Below, piece by piece: positions 34,421-46,721 of a stretch of DNA of 64,000 nt. The DNA is from Azadirachta indica (taxonomy: Eukaryota; Streptophyta; Magnoliopsida; Sapindales; Meliaceae). A program made the translations under genes and the position numbers. The notes under the pieces were generated by a model. That model was not told the origin of the DNA. It made no database searches and was given only the letters and a program-made list of their open reading frames with translations. Position 1 is the stretch's first letter. Every line of letters starts with the position of its first letter. Where the stretch lies: the NCBI GenBank assembly GCA_022749755.1, contig CM040453.1, forward strand, positions 19,601,368 to 19,665,367, written 5' to 3'.

Positions 34421-35010
34421 TAAACTTTAGGTCCAATTGAGATTTTAATTTGAAAAACAAATAAATTTAGATTTAGATAGCTGTTTGATTTTTCTATTTA
34501 AATGTGGTTGAAATTTGAATTTAATTAAAATCTGAATAACTAAATGTCTTAATAAATTAAACATTTTATTTATCAATAATATTCTTAATTTATTACTTAA
34601 TATCTATATATTTTAATAACTTAACGTGTCAGTTTCAATTTTTTTAGAGCATATATATCAATATATCGGTCCAATTTTTTTTGTTTTTATAAAAATAAAT
34701 AATTTAACATTTATATTCATATATTTTAAGGTAAAAAAAAACAATCAATCAGATTTAAATTTTAGTTAAATTCATATTTCAATGTTGTTCAGACATCTGA
34801 TTAAAAAAAAAACACTGTCATAAGTTAAAAAATAAACTCTTTTTAAATATTGAATAATTTTATTTAGATTTCAAATAAAATATAAAACAGCCTCTTAATG
34901 AAAAAAATCAACTACCAGCTTCATATAAAAAAGCAAACAAGCCTTAATAAAAAAAAAAAAAATCAACTACTGGCTTCAAACAAAAAAACAAAACGGCTTT
35001 TAATTAAAAA
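34421..35010. repeat. Related MITE-like termini and short repeats
   Basis: The segment contains GGTCCAATTGAG near 34430 and several copies of an inward-reading GCTTGTTTG/GCTGTTTT-type end: AAAACAGCCTC near 34885, GCAAACAAGCCTTAAT near 34933 and AAAACGGCTTTTAAT near 34990. The last two each follow a CAACTAC(C/T)(A/G)GCTTC block. It looks like one or two decayed copies of the MITE family at 35331 with duplicated ends. Confidence 0.35.
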
Positions 35011-35217
35011 AAAATGAACTACCGCAATCTATTAATTGCTTTTTACACATTTAATTTGATGGGAATTTACTACTATATTAATTTATTGATTTTACAAAAT
35101 TCACACATTAACTCATTAAGTGGTTAAGAAAATATGATTTCAAGTGAAATGCAAAGCATGTTATTTAAATTATTTCCATGCTTTACCTCATGAAAGCAAC
35201 CTTGATATGCAATATTT

Positions 35218-35831
35218 AATTCTACAATAAATTGAATTAAAAGCTAAAATCAAGTCCAATCTCAATCTTAAAATTTAAATTCTAAAAATAGAAAATTGAA
35301 TCTAGAAAACATCACAATAATTATTCTAGGTTAAGGTGGTATTTATCTTATTTAAAGTTTGAATGTAATTAAAATCTAAATTTAACTAATTGAAATTTGA
35401 ATTTAATTAAAATTTGAATATAATTATTTTGTTTGTTTTTTAATTTTAAACATTTTAACATAAATGTTAAGTAATAAATTAATAGTTTTATTGATAAATA
35501 AAAAATTTAATTCATTGAGATATTTGGTTATTTATATTTAATTTAAAATTTTTAACTTAATAACTATATTTAGCCATTTTTAACAAGTTATCTAATATAA
35601 GTTTAAAAATAAATATTTTTTAAATATCTAAATACTTTTATAGGATTTCAAATAAAAAAACAAACAGACCTTAAGTCAAAAATTTCAATAATTTTAACAT
35701 ATATATATATATATGTATATGATTGCAAAATTAGAGTAGCTTGTAACGTGTTTCAGACTTTCAAATTATCATGTGTTTCATTAATAATAACTTACAAATG
35801 TTTAGTATTCTGCTATTGAGGTTTTCACCAT
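35218..35831. repeat. Direct repeat, copy 2 (interrupted by a MITE)
   Basis: This is the second copy of the repeat at 34137-34393. It is contiguous with copy 1 except that 35331-35674 is inserted after ATTATTCTAGG. Confidence 0.7.
35331..35674. mobile_element. Tourist/Harbinger-like MITE
   Basis: About 340 bp bounded by TTAAGGT and ACCTTAA. The right end read inward is AAGGTCTGTTTGTTTTTTTA, matching the GTCTGTTTG-type termini of PIF/Harbinger (Tourist) MITEs. The left arm, AAGGTGGTATTTATCTT, is a diverged partner. TTAA or TAA would be the target duplication. The empty related copy at 34137 supports the limits. The family is tentative; hAT is an alternative. Confidence 0.55.
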
Positions 35832-36971
35832 AATCTAATATTTTATAGAAAAATATTAATATGAAAATTATTATTAAACAATTTTGAACAATTATATATA
35901 TATATATATATATGTATGTATATTATTCCTTTTCCGGTATAAATCATAGGCCCGGCTTCTGCCTGCCCTACACCCTACACTATATCGATCCATGCCCTCT
36001 GTTTAATTTTCTAAATTGGAAGATAATTTTTCCTTTTAATATATTAATCGTATTAATTGGAATTCAAATAAAACAAATGAAATCGTCATTACTAGATAAT
36101 AAAATATGTTGACTTGCTTTTTAACTATAATAACCCACGTCACATCCTCTCATAAATTCTAAGCCAACGCGCAACAAGACAATCAAATTTTTTTCTCTTT
36201 TTTTAAAAGAAATTATTATTATCATCATCGTCATCTAGAAAAATTAGTTAAAAATACAAATTACACACAAGTAAAATTTTTATTATAATAAGTTTATAAT
36301 TTCTTCTATTATTAAATACAATACGTTACAGATGACATTACTTCGTAATATTATTTTGTTCCATATAATATTTTACATTATCAACTTGATAATAATATTA
36401 ATATGTAAAATTTATATTTTAAATAGATGAGGACATTGTTCATTTACGTGAATCAAATAAATTTTTATCTATTGTTTAAATAAATAAAATACGGTTTATT
36501 ATCAAGTCATATATTGGTTTATTATTATGGTAAAATTTTGACTATTTTATAAGAATAAGAGACTTATTTTATATGAATGAATGAATTTATATTCTTTATT
36601 TGTGAAAAAAAAAGTTTTGGGATCTAAATGTTATTAACCCATTTTATATTGTTATAAATTGAGCCTTCCCATAACGACACTGAACCGGTGGCGATACGAG
36701 CCGAACCCTACACCGATAGGGTAGGGGGATGCATTGTACCCGGCGCGCAAGATAGCAAATCAGTTGCGCCATGTGTAAACTGCCACACATGTGTAACATC
36801 ACTTGCCACACTAACCTTGCTGTGACTGCACGTGCGACTAGACACGCTCCTTATTGGCTTATATTCTCCGCAGCTTTTAACAAAAATTGAGAATACAAAA
36901 ATAAAAAAATTGAAAATAAATAAATAAATAAACAGCCTCTGAAAAAATAAAACACCTGACACGAACTTCAA

Positions 36972-36980
36972 TATAAAAAC
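36972..36980 (+). promoter_or_regulatory. Candidate TATA box of the PHD-finger gene
   Basis: TATAAAAAC lies about 320 bases before the start codon and just before a GA-rich leader. A GC-richer block at 36680-36870 upstream fits a promoter. The transcription start is not determined. Confidence 0.4.
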
Positions 36981-37033
36981 TCAAATTTCACAAAATTAAA
37001 AATTAAAGAGAGAGAAAGATTTCCCCTAATTCT

Positions 37034-37053
37034 AGAGAGAGAGAGAGAGAGAG
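37034..37053 (+). repeat. (GA)n tract in the 5' leader of the PHD-finger gene
   Basis: Ten GA dinucleotides in a row, with further GAGAGA runs nearby at about 37006, 37100 and 37230. GA-rich leaders are common in plant 5' UTRs and may bind GAGA-binding BBR/BPC factors. Confidence 0.8.
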
Positions 37054-37291
37054 GGGTGTAATCAAGAAGCTTTATAATCGAAGATTTTTTCTCAGATCAC
37101 AGAGAGAGAAACTGTGGTAACATATATATTTTCTACCGGGTATGTTGTTTGTAGTTACGGAAATGGGGGATAATTGTATCGAATTGAATCTGTGAAGCTT
37201 CTGAAACTGGATTAGAGTGGTAATCTAGAGAGAGAGTTAGGGATTTTGTGATTGAACAATTTGGGCTGAAATTGGGGAATTGAAGAGTTTG

Positions 37292-40200
37292 ATGTTAGGG
37301 TTTGGTGGCGATCGACTGGAAGCGAAAAGAAAAGGGAGGAGAGTGGAGGAGCTGTACAATGCAACGGAGATAATTGATGAAGCAGAGGCAAGGATTGAGT
37401 TTTTAATTACGGTTTTGTTTATTTTATGTAAAGTAATTTAATCATCTGTCCCGTGTTAATTGGTTTCTTAGAATTTTTTTTATTATTGGATTAAATTTAT
37501 TTTTGGATTTGTGGTAGTTAATTCGATGGAGTTGTATGGAGCTTTGTTTGATTAGATAACTTGGTATTTTGTTAATATGAGGGTAGGTTTTGATTGTTTG
37601 TTAGGAATTAGGGTTTTTGGGTATTGCTGAATTATTTGTACATTTTTTTTCTTGCTTTTGTGGGGCTTTGGTATTTTCCTATCTGTGCTCTTTAGTTATA
37701 GAGTTGCCAAATTGATAATATACTTACGATGTATTCCCATATCAGTAGCAGCGCTGGAGTTAGTAACTGGTGTAATTTTGATATGATTTTTAGATCACGC
37801 CTGTATTGAGAGGGAATTGTTGCATGCAAGGACCGGTGGAGGAATCAGATCTTGATATCCCGAAGAATATGGTGAGATAACAGGGTAATTTACATTTCAT
37901 GTTCTTATCTGTGAACACCCCTTTTTCTTCTCCCTCAGGTTTGTCATTCTTTTAATTGTAAGAAATTACTTACAAGTGCTTTCAATATGTTTGCGTGTTT
38001 ATTGGACATAAATTGATGAACTTGTGATGTTTGAGCCCTTACCTACTAGCTTAAGTTTTTGGGTAAAGAGATAATTTAACAGATTCTATGTCTGGGAACA
38101 TAGGAACACCAAAGAGCAATTTCAAAGCAAGCTAAAGTAAATACTTTTGGGCTTTTTGAGTCTTAGGTACAGTGTGTATATTTATATATGCAGGGGTTAT
38201 CCTACAGTACAGTTGCTGTACTTATAATCTGCAACTTTTTTGTTGTAATTCTCAAGTTTTTGATACATTTTGCACATTTCTTCAATGTAAACTAGAAGTT
38301 AGAAATGTAACAAAAAACTTTAAATGTGCAACAAAAAACTGGGGAACCGCAGCGAAAAACTTGGAGCTGAACAGTAAAATTGATTGTATTGTAGCCCTGC
38401 CATGTTCACGTACACCCAGTCGAAAATGCAGATTGCTTCCTATAAATGATAAGGATGGGTTAAATCAGTTGTAACACAATATTTTGTTCGCTTGGTTTGC
38501 AAAAGGAGAAGGGAAGTCTCATGCTAAATGATACTATAATTAGGATTAAAGGGCCATTTTGTAGACGGGTTACTGTAGCATCTCAAAAGGAAGATCTGAC
38601 GGAAATGCTGGCAACTTAATAATGCAAAATTTCAAGCATGGTCAACAAACTTGGGAATTTCTTTTTAAATTTTTTAGTTTTTGCTAAGTTTATGTTAGAT
38701 TGGTCATTGTTATCCATGACTTAAGAAGTTACCCATCAGTTGAAATTGATGACGAAGTAGCAATGCGTTTGCTAACTTTGTTTATGTCTCAAGAAGGAGA
38801 TTGGGTGGAGGATACTTCTGAGCCAGGATGCTGAATAAGATTTGCACTAAGTTGGAAACGAAGCATGATCATTTGCTAATCCAAATGAGTGGGTCGATTT
38901 TAAGAAAACAAAATGACCCGGAAGTTAAATTTTTATATCCTTGCAGTTGGTTGTGGGGATCTGGCATGATTTAAAAATTTAGTTATCTACTTTTTGAGTT
39001 TGTTTGGATGCAGTGAGCTTGGACATTCCTGTTAACTTGCTTTATTACTTAAATTGTTTTCAAAGTTGCCTTTCTCAACATGGAAGTGTTGCTAACTTAG
39101 TAGTTGCTTGCATGTTTCTCTGGGGTGGCAGGAAATATGTTGTGTTATTTGGATGGTGTGAGAGAGTTATTTTTCTGGCTCTTATTTGCTTAACTAACAT
39201 TTTCTTTTTTTTTAGTAGGTTACGTCACAGGCCGAAAGAAGATTTGGTAAGCATTCCATGAGTCGACGCAATCGTACAAGAGCAGAATCTGGGACTTGTA
39301 ACGTGTGTTTTGCCCCTTGTTCGTCTTGTATGCATCTTAACTTAGCTCTCATGGGATCAAAGACTGATGAATTTTCTGATGAAACCTGTCGTGAAACTAC
39401 TGGTAGTCAGCACTCTATCGATGAGGTTGATGGTTTACATACGTGTAAGGGTAGACCATCCGACAGCCTTCAACAAACAGCCAGTGAAGCAAGTAACCTG
39501 CTCAGTGTCAATTCAAGTCATGATTCTTTTTCTGTTAATGCTGAAAGTAAAGCTACTGTGAGGTCTTCTGATATATCTGACGCTTCAGAAGATTTTGAAA
39601 TGCATCCAAAACTGTTGTCCAGTGGACGTGGTGCAGAGGATCAACTATCTCCAAAACCAGAGTGTGTCTTGGACCAGAGAATCTCCTCAAATAAGTATGA
39701 CGATGCAAAGCGTGTAGAGGGGCATGATGACAACATATCATGTGTTTTTAGAGCTAATGATGCAAATACAGTTGTAAGTGAACATGACAAAAGTGTAGAC
39801 ATTAAGAATTTATCTCATAGTTCGGCTTCAGTTTGTAGTCTAGGTCCAGAAAGCTTGGGGAAGGCACCATCTTCCCAGAAATTAGAGTTTCCAGAGACTT
39901 CATTAAAAAAGGCTGATGCAAGTGGTGGTTCTCCAAAGGTGGGAAGTTCTGTGTCTCATCCTCAAGGTGATAAGTGTCTTATGGAAGGCAGTTCTGAGGC
40001 CTTGACAAAAGTCTATCCAAAGTCAGAAACAGAAACTGACAAGGATAGTGGGGAACCACCTGATGAAGGTCTTAAATTTTCAGTCCAAGATAAACAAGAT
40101 TTGAAGTCCACTCAGTCAGCCGAGTTACCTAACGAGCAGCCTTTACCAGCTGCTTCCAGTGATGAAACTGATGAGTCAGACGTTGTAGAGCATGATGTAA

Positions 40201-43200
40201 GTAATTGGCTGTTTCATTTTTTTTATAAATTATATTTACTTAAGTAGCTTGGGATCTGCACACGATAAACAATAAGCTCAAGATTATTTTGGCTTTTGTT
40301 TTAGAACTTATATTTGTTTACTAATGTTTTCTGGTTGCCTTCAAATGTCTCTTGAGCTAGTTTAAGCCTCGGATTGACGACCTAGATTTGTTGTCAATTT
40401 TCTGGCTAAGATTTTAGCTGCCTCCCAACACTTGAGAGGATTTGATACAACTACATGCATATCTATCCTTTTGTTATAGTTTTATTCCTTTTCTTCCTTT
40501 TTCAGTCTCTTGAGATCCTTCATTTGTCCTTGACAATGTTTTTATTATATTCTCAGATTCTTATCTGAAAAGTGAAATGCTTGCTGAGTGCTTTTCTCTG
40601 AAACAGGTAAAAGTATGTGATATATGTGGGGATGCAGGGCGGGAGGATTTGCTTGCTATTTGTAGCAGGTGTAGTGATGGCGCAGAGCACACGTAAGAAT
40701 ATACTCTCTTATTTATATCTTTTAATTGGCAAATTTTTATATTTTGTGCTAATTTGTGTACATATTCAGTTTTGATTAATAATGTTATTGGTATTCATTA
40801 CAGCTATTGCATGCGAGAAATGATTCAAAAAATTCCTGAAGGTGATTGGCTGTGTGAGGAATGCAAGTTTGCTGAGGAAACTGAAAAGCAGAAACAAGGT
40901 AGCTAAAGCTGAATTAACCTCTTGTTTGAAGAAAAATAATTGTTCGAAACACAAATGATTAACATACTGATCATTTTGCAAAATTGTATTTCAAAGGAGT
41001 GGATTTAGAGGGTAAAAGAACAAATAAAACAAGTGCAAGCACACAAAGCACAGGTAAGAGACAAGCAGAAAATCTTGAGGCTGTGCCAGCAGCAAAAAGG
41101 CAGGCTATTGAAACAAGCCTGGGATCACCAAAATCATTGGGCCCTGGCGGAGCAGCCACATTATCACGGGATAGTTCATTTAAGAGCTTAGACAAGGGCA
41201 AAGTAAGGCCAGCATCTTTTGGCAATCATTCCAGCAATGATGTTGGTGAAACTGCACGCTCTCCTAGTGGTCTAGTGCCTCAAGCACCCAAGGGTATGTG
41301 ACCTTTCTGTTGGCTAACCCCAGTTTTTCCCTTTTCTTGAGTCTTCTTTTATAATTTTCCCCCCTACCAAGCCAAAGGTGCTGTTTTTGATGTGATCCAT
41401 TGGGTGTTATTTGATCAATCAGACATTTTCTTTCTTTGTTCAGGTACTTTGTCAAAATCCAGTTCATTCAGCACCTTGAATTCTAAAGCAAAAGTGAAAA
41501 TGTTTGATGAAGCTGTTCCTCAAAAGCAGAAAGGGACCAGAGAACAAGCATCCCATGATATAAAGGATGGGCCTGCCAGAGTGATGGGTAAATCTATGTC
41601 ATTCAAATCTACAAATTCTGGCCGTTCCAGTGGTGGTGAATCAAAAGTTAAAATGCTTTCGCCTAGACCTTCTCATGTTCACGATCTAAAAGGATTAAAA
41701 CCACTGAAAGAGCGAGGTGCATTTGAAAGAAAAAATTTATCTAGGTTGGATCGAAATCTCCCTGGTTCATCGGTTACAACTTCTGCTGTCTCAATGCCTA
41801 AGGTTGATCAGAAGCTCACACCTCGTAGTGAAGCTATATCTCTTTCGTCTGCAAGCAACAACCGAGAGTCAAAGGTTGTAAAAGCGGAAGGAAAAGTAGG
41901 CACCTTACTGAAATCAAATAGCAATCTGGCTCGTAAAGGTCTAGAAGTTCCAGTTGCTCCGGGTATGCCCCAACTTCCTAACAGAGAGTGCATTAACTCT
42001 GTATTCCTCTCATGCTCACTGATTCCACCTTTGTTTTACTAGATGTTAGGTCATTTATCTTGCTTCTTGGCTTGAGTAACTTATGAGAGACTTTTGCTGT
42101 TTGATCAATGCAGCTGGAGCTATGTCTGCCACTGACATGTGCAGTGCTGTTGAACAGAAGCCAAATCTAGTTATACCAAAAGATGAACCTTCATCCAGTT
42201 CCTCGGGGACTGCTGAGAAACCATCATCTAATGTTAATGAAATTGTGCAAGATGGTTTTCCTAGATCTGTGGAGTCAACAAATCTGGGTGAAAAAACCAG
42301 TTCTAGTTGCCCAAGGACTACTCCTACAGGTCCAAAAGGTGTTTTATGTCAAAAATGTAAAGAAATAAGTCATGATGTGGAAAGTTGCCCCCTTGGCAGT
42401 CTGCAGGTTTCTGGTGTTGATGTATCTGGGAGAAGGAATTTGACAGGGTATATGACCAGAGGTCATAAATTGAAAGCTGCAATTGAGGCAGCAATGAATA
42501 AGTTGCCTGTAACATATGGGAGGAGCCGAGTGAATGATCAATTGGATGGGTTGTGTGTGACGAACATGGATTTGACTTGCGAGAGAGCTTCTCAAGATCA
42601 ATTATCAGTCCCTAATAAGATGAGAGGAACTCATGAAACACAAACAAATAAGCAAACAACTATAAATAATTCGAAGTCATTTAATGCCCATTCCACGGAT
42701 ATTCCTTCTCTTGAAAAGGCTCCCGTGGGAGACTCGCCTGCTCATGCTTTGGCAGAAATATCTACTTTTCTGAAGATTTCAGCCATCCCAGAGCATGAAT
42801 ACGTCTGGCAGTAGGATTCTTTTCTTATCTGTGAATTAGTACCCTTTTTCTACTTTTGGATGCATTTCATCTTTTTCTCATTTTATGTTTTCATTAGTTT
42901 CATTGGTGATTGTGTCCTGCATGTGGAAATTTCTTTAAGTTTAGCTTCTGTGCTTACATGCAGGGGTGGTTTTGAGGTGCATAGAGGGGCAAAGCTTCCA
43001 GACTTATGCAGTGGAATTCAAGCTCATCTATCTTCTTGTGCATCACCTAAAGTTCTTGAAATAGTGAACAAGTTTCCCCAGAGAATTAACTTAAATGAAG
43101 TACCTCGACCGAGTGCATGGCCAGCAATGTTTAATGAAAGCGGTGTAAAAGAAGATAATATTGCTCTTTACTTCTTTGCCAAAGATCATGAGAGGTAAAT

Positions 43201-46200
43201 ATGTGTGTGCTTACTTCATTTTACATTGATAGTTGTCTTCCTGATGCATACACTTCTAGTGGTTTCTAATTTAAAAATGCTTTCTTGGTACTACAGTTAC
43301 GAGAGAAACTACAAGTGTCTTGTGGATAGCATGATTAAAAAAGATTTAGCACTGAAGGGAAACCTCGATGACGTTGAACTCCTGATTTTTCCATCCAACC
43401 AGCTTCCTGAGAACTCTCAGCGTAAGTTTAGTTATAAATTCTATCTAGAGGCACTAAATATTTATCTGATAGCACATTTTGTCTTTACACCTTGACTGTT
43501 ACCCTGGGATTAGGTCCAAGTGATACATGTATTGCAATGCTAATCTCGTGGAGCTAGCTCCATATAACTGGACACCTATATAATGTACTTATCAGATAAT
43601 CAACCTTTTTGGCTTTTTTCACATGCATCATGCATAATATCAAATGTAAAGTTGTGTAACTCACCTTGCAATGAACATTCTGAACAATGCTGCAAAGTAG
43701 AATTGAAAAGATGACTTCAGGGGATTTATTTGCATGTGTGTATTTCTGCAATGCATGGAGGGTGAAAACATGCTGAAAGGGAGCTGAAACCTTTGTGGTC
43801 TGTTTATGTATTTACTCTGGTGATAATGCATCTCTTCGTGATCTCATTGTCTTTTGTTTCACTTAGAATTGTTGAAACAGTTCTCATCTAAATTTCATCT
43901 CAGCTGCATGAAAAGGGGAACTTCTGGCCAACTTAAATACTGTAATTTTTAAATAATTTATACTAGTTGCTAAAATTTTATTATTTGTTATTGGCAGGTT
44001 GGAATATGCTATTTTTCTTATGGGGTGTGTTCAGGTTAAGGAAAGTGAGTTGTTCAAATTCCTCAAAGAATTCATGTGTTGCCGGTTCAAATATGGTGCC
44101 CCTTGACAGAGGGACTTCCACTGATAACACATCTTTGTCTCAGAACCTATTCGTACCCAAGCATACAGATAAAGATTTAGCTGCGTGTGATAGTTCTCAT
44201 AACATGAGTCCGGGATCCTATGGTCCTGACAAGTTGTGTATCACAATGAACGGGAATTTTGATAATAATATATCTGCTGTTCGGCAGACATCTATGGGTT
44301 CTCAACCAAACTCTGAGGAACAGGATGGTAAACTTGACTCCAAGTTAGAATCAAGCGTTTCACCATTGTCTACAGAAATGAGATGTGCCAGTCCTTCCCT
44401 GGTAATCTTAACTACCTTCTGCATTTACTTTTGAGCTCTTTCCATTTTATGTTTTCTCCGATGTAATTTTTGATTTGACCTTGTGGGATGATTAATTCAT
44501 TCCAAGCCTCCAGCTTTTTGTTTGTTTTTCTTTTTTCAAGGGGACTGCTTCTCCTATATGATGTACATAATTTCTTTTGTCCATATTTAAATTGTTTACA
44601 CGACTTCTCATTGTTGACAGGTGCATACATTGGGAAAGAAAGTGTCAAGTATATTGTTGCTTGGAATGATTGTGTGGTTTTCATAATCATGCCCTTATTT
44701 ATCATTTATTGTTGTACTGGACTAGCTGGTTTGGTGATTGTGTTATTTTATTGATAGATATTTTGCGAAATACATATTTTGCCCAAAAACTAAAGAGATA
44801 AACTCTTTCAGTTTTGTACATCTTTTTTCCCTACATGGCTTAGTAAACTAATCTAATCTTCTAACTGCTTGGCGCTTCTATAGTAATCTGTAGCTAGTTC
44901 ATGGAGTCTGCGAAAAATGGCAGCAACGTGGGTTTCAACCTTGGCCTTGCTCATGTTAATATGTATGCATGAATTTGTGATCTACCAAATGAATCATTAT
45001 TATTATTTGTTTTTGGAAGAAAGGAAATAAAGTTTTGCTAATGAAATGAGATTCAAAAGTTTGTAACTAGAGTGGCCAAGCTGGCAGATGAGTAAAGATC
45101 CTAGCTCTGGTATATGTCTGCATGATTTTTGGTATTCTGTGATATTGGTTTGGGATCCTATTACCTCTCAATCTGGTATGATGTATTTGTTTGTGGTTAG
45201 GATTGCTTAGAAGTCATATTGGATTTATAATCCATTGATGTGATGTGATATGATATGATATGATATTTATCTTTTGTTTCTCATATATAGTTATAATGAT
45301 GAATGAACTACTTAGTTCAGTAGTTAAGAGTACTGCTTTCATGTGCCAGGAGTCAAAAGTTCAAATCCAGTAGTAGGTAAAACTTATTAGATGTCAATTG
45401 TATGCAATTAGTTTTTCTATTCACCTTGTTTATTGATTTTGTATCTTTTCTATCCTAATTGATATGATTTTCAAGTTTAAACTATGTTATATTCTCTGGT
45501 CATTTCTTTTTCTGTCAGATTCTCTGTTTTGTATTCATTAACCTTAATGCTGGCCTTGTCTAGAACTTTTGCTTTTCTTTTTGAAGTGGTGTGTTCATCT
45601 GTCTTTATGACGCATATTGATATTTACCCATTACTTTGCAGGAAGAACATAATCGTCCAGACTGTGGACCGGACACAGAGGTCAAACCTTCCCTTCAAAC
45701 AATTAGAACCAGTGATGATCCTAGCAAAGGTGGGATGATAGAAATGAATGGAGGTGTTTCACTTGGAGAAGATGGTTCATCATTGAAGAATCAATCTGTT
45801 GGAAATGAAGGTGCTTCACTTGGAGAAGATGGTTCGTCATTGAAGAATCTATCTGTTGGAAATGAAGGTGCTAGTGATGTGAGGAGTGTTAATACTGAAA
45901 AAGTGACAGATATAAGGGAAAGTGGCAGAGCCGAAATTAACCTTGAAAGGGACTTGAATGATGATAGCTATATGGAGACAGAAACTGTCTTAGAGAGAAA
46001 CCTGAACCTGAACGAAGAGCAGTCCGATCCCCCGAATTTTCCTCACTTGGATCTTACAGAGATGGCAGCAGAGAATTCTAGTGGCACTATTAGAAAGATG
46101 CCTTGGAATGGGGCATTTGTAGATGGAGAAAGTAGTAGTAGTAAGAAGATGAAGACAGGTTTTGCTGGAGCATATGAATGTAGCAGTTCTAGAGATAGAG

Positions 46201-46721
46201 ATTTGTATATGGATGGTTTTTCATCACGAATAGATGATTTGGGTTCCAGTTCTTCAGTTGAGAAGAGATTTGACGAACTTTCTGACAAAAAAGTTATATC
46301 CAAGGACTTGGGGTCTACTGAGAGGTACTTCTTTCCAGTGGATTCACCATGTGTGAAAGAGTTTAGGCTGGGGGCCAACTCCATGACATGGAATGAGCTC
46401 TCATCAAAGGATGAGGATCAATTTCTAGAGGTGGTTCCAAATCTTGAGCTTGCTTTAGGGGCTGAAACAAAACAACCGAAGAAGGGAATGCTGCCTTTCT
46501 TTGTTGGACCAGTAGAGAAAAATAAGGACCAGGAGAAGCCTCCAGATGAGGAAGTGGAGGAGGATGCATCAGCTTCCCTTTCACTTTCGCTTTCATTCCC
46601 ATTCCCGGACAAGGAACCAACAAGTGTGAAACAACCTGCTTCAAAAACAGAGCAGCTTGTGCCAGAAAGGCATCGTGTGAATACTTCGCTGCTCCTGTTT
46701 GGGGGATTCTTGGATAAATAG
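37292..46721 (+). CDS. PHD-finger chromatin protein, AIPP2/PAIPP2 type
   Basis: In Arabidopsis, AIPP2/PAIPP2 act with a BAH-PHD reader and CPL2 to repress genes, including flowering genes, through histone H3 binding. Exons: 37292-37387, 37794-37871, 39219-40196, 40607-40692, 40804-40898, 40997-41293, 41444-41962, 42114-42810, 42964-43194, 43297-43421, 43998-44401 and 45642-46721, giving 1561 residues. Intron 1 is GC-AG (donor CAGAG|GCAAGG), joining EIIDEAE to ITPVLRG as in the family. An in-frame TGA near 37251 precedes the ATG. Features: Cys-rich CNVCFAPCSSC near 85; PHD finger at 385-434 (C388, C391, C403, C406, H412, C415, C430, C433); Ser/Lys-rich disorder; CCHC knuckle at 795-808 (CX2CX4HX4C); SPOC-like AIPP2 domain at about 945-1085; acidic C-terminus with a duplicated 19-residue block. 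The gene is intact. Confidence 0.93.
45306..45378 (+). pseudogene. Plastid-type tRNA-Met(CAU) pseudogene in an intron
   Basis: A 73-nt stretch in intron 11 of the PHD gene follows plastid trnM-CAU: acceptor AACTACT / AGTAGGT (one mismatch), D-arm TTCAGTAGTTAAGAGTA, anticodon loop TTCATGT with CAT, GGAGTC variable part, and T-loop TTCAAAT. The T stem (AAAAG/CCAGT) and anticodon stem (CTGCT/GCCAG) have mispairs, so it should not fold into a working tRNA. The A and B box positions are kept, which is a residue of its origin. It was probably transferred from the plastid, or from a plastid-derived mitochondrial copy. Confidence 0.75.
45753..45866 (+). repeat. 57-bp in-frame tandem duplication in the PHD gene
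   Basis: Two 57-bp units start at 45753 and 45810 and encode two near-identical 19-residue blocks (SLGEDGSSLKN then SVGNEGA). Only a few base differences separate them, so the duplication is recent or homogenised. The frame is kept. It lies in the disordered acidic C-terminal region. Confidence 0.9.

Noticed and set aside
39004..39261. An 85-codon frame just before exon 3 of the PHD gene
   Set aside because: It reads through an intron and uses a frame different from the exon. The pyrimidine tract and AG at 39218 mark an acceptor.
39258..40247. A 329-residue frame starting MSRRNRT read as an independent gene
   Set aside because: The frame is open upstream to an acceptor at 39219 and joins in phase with two earlier exons that encode the family N-terminus. 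Its last codons run into an intron after 40196.
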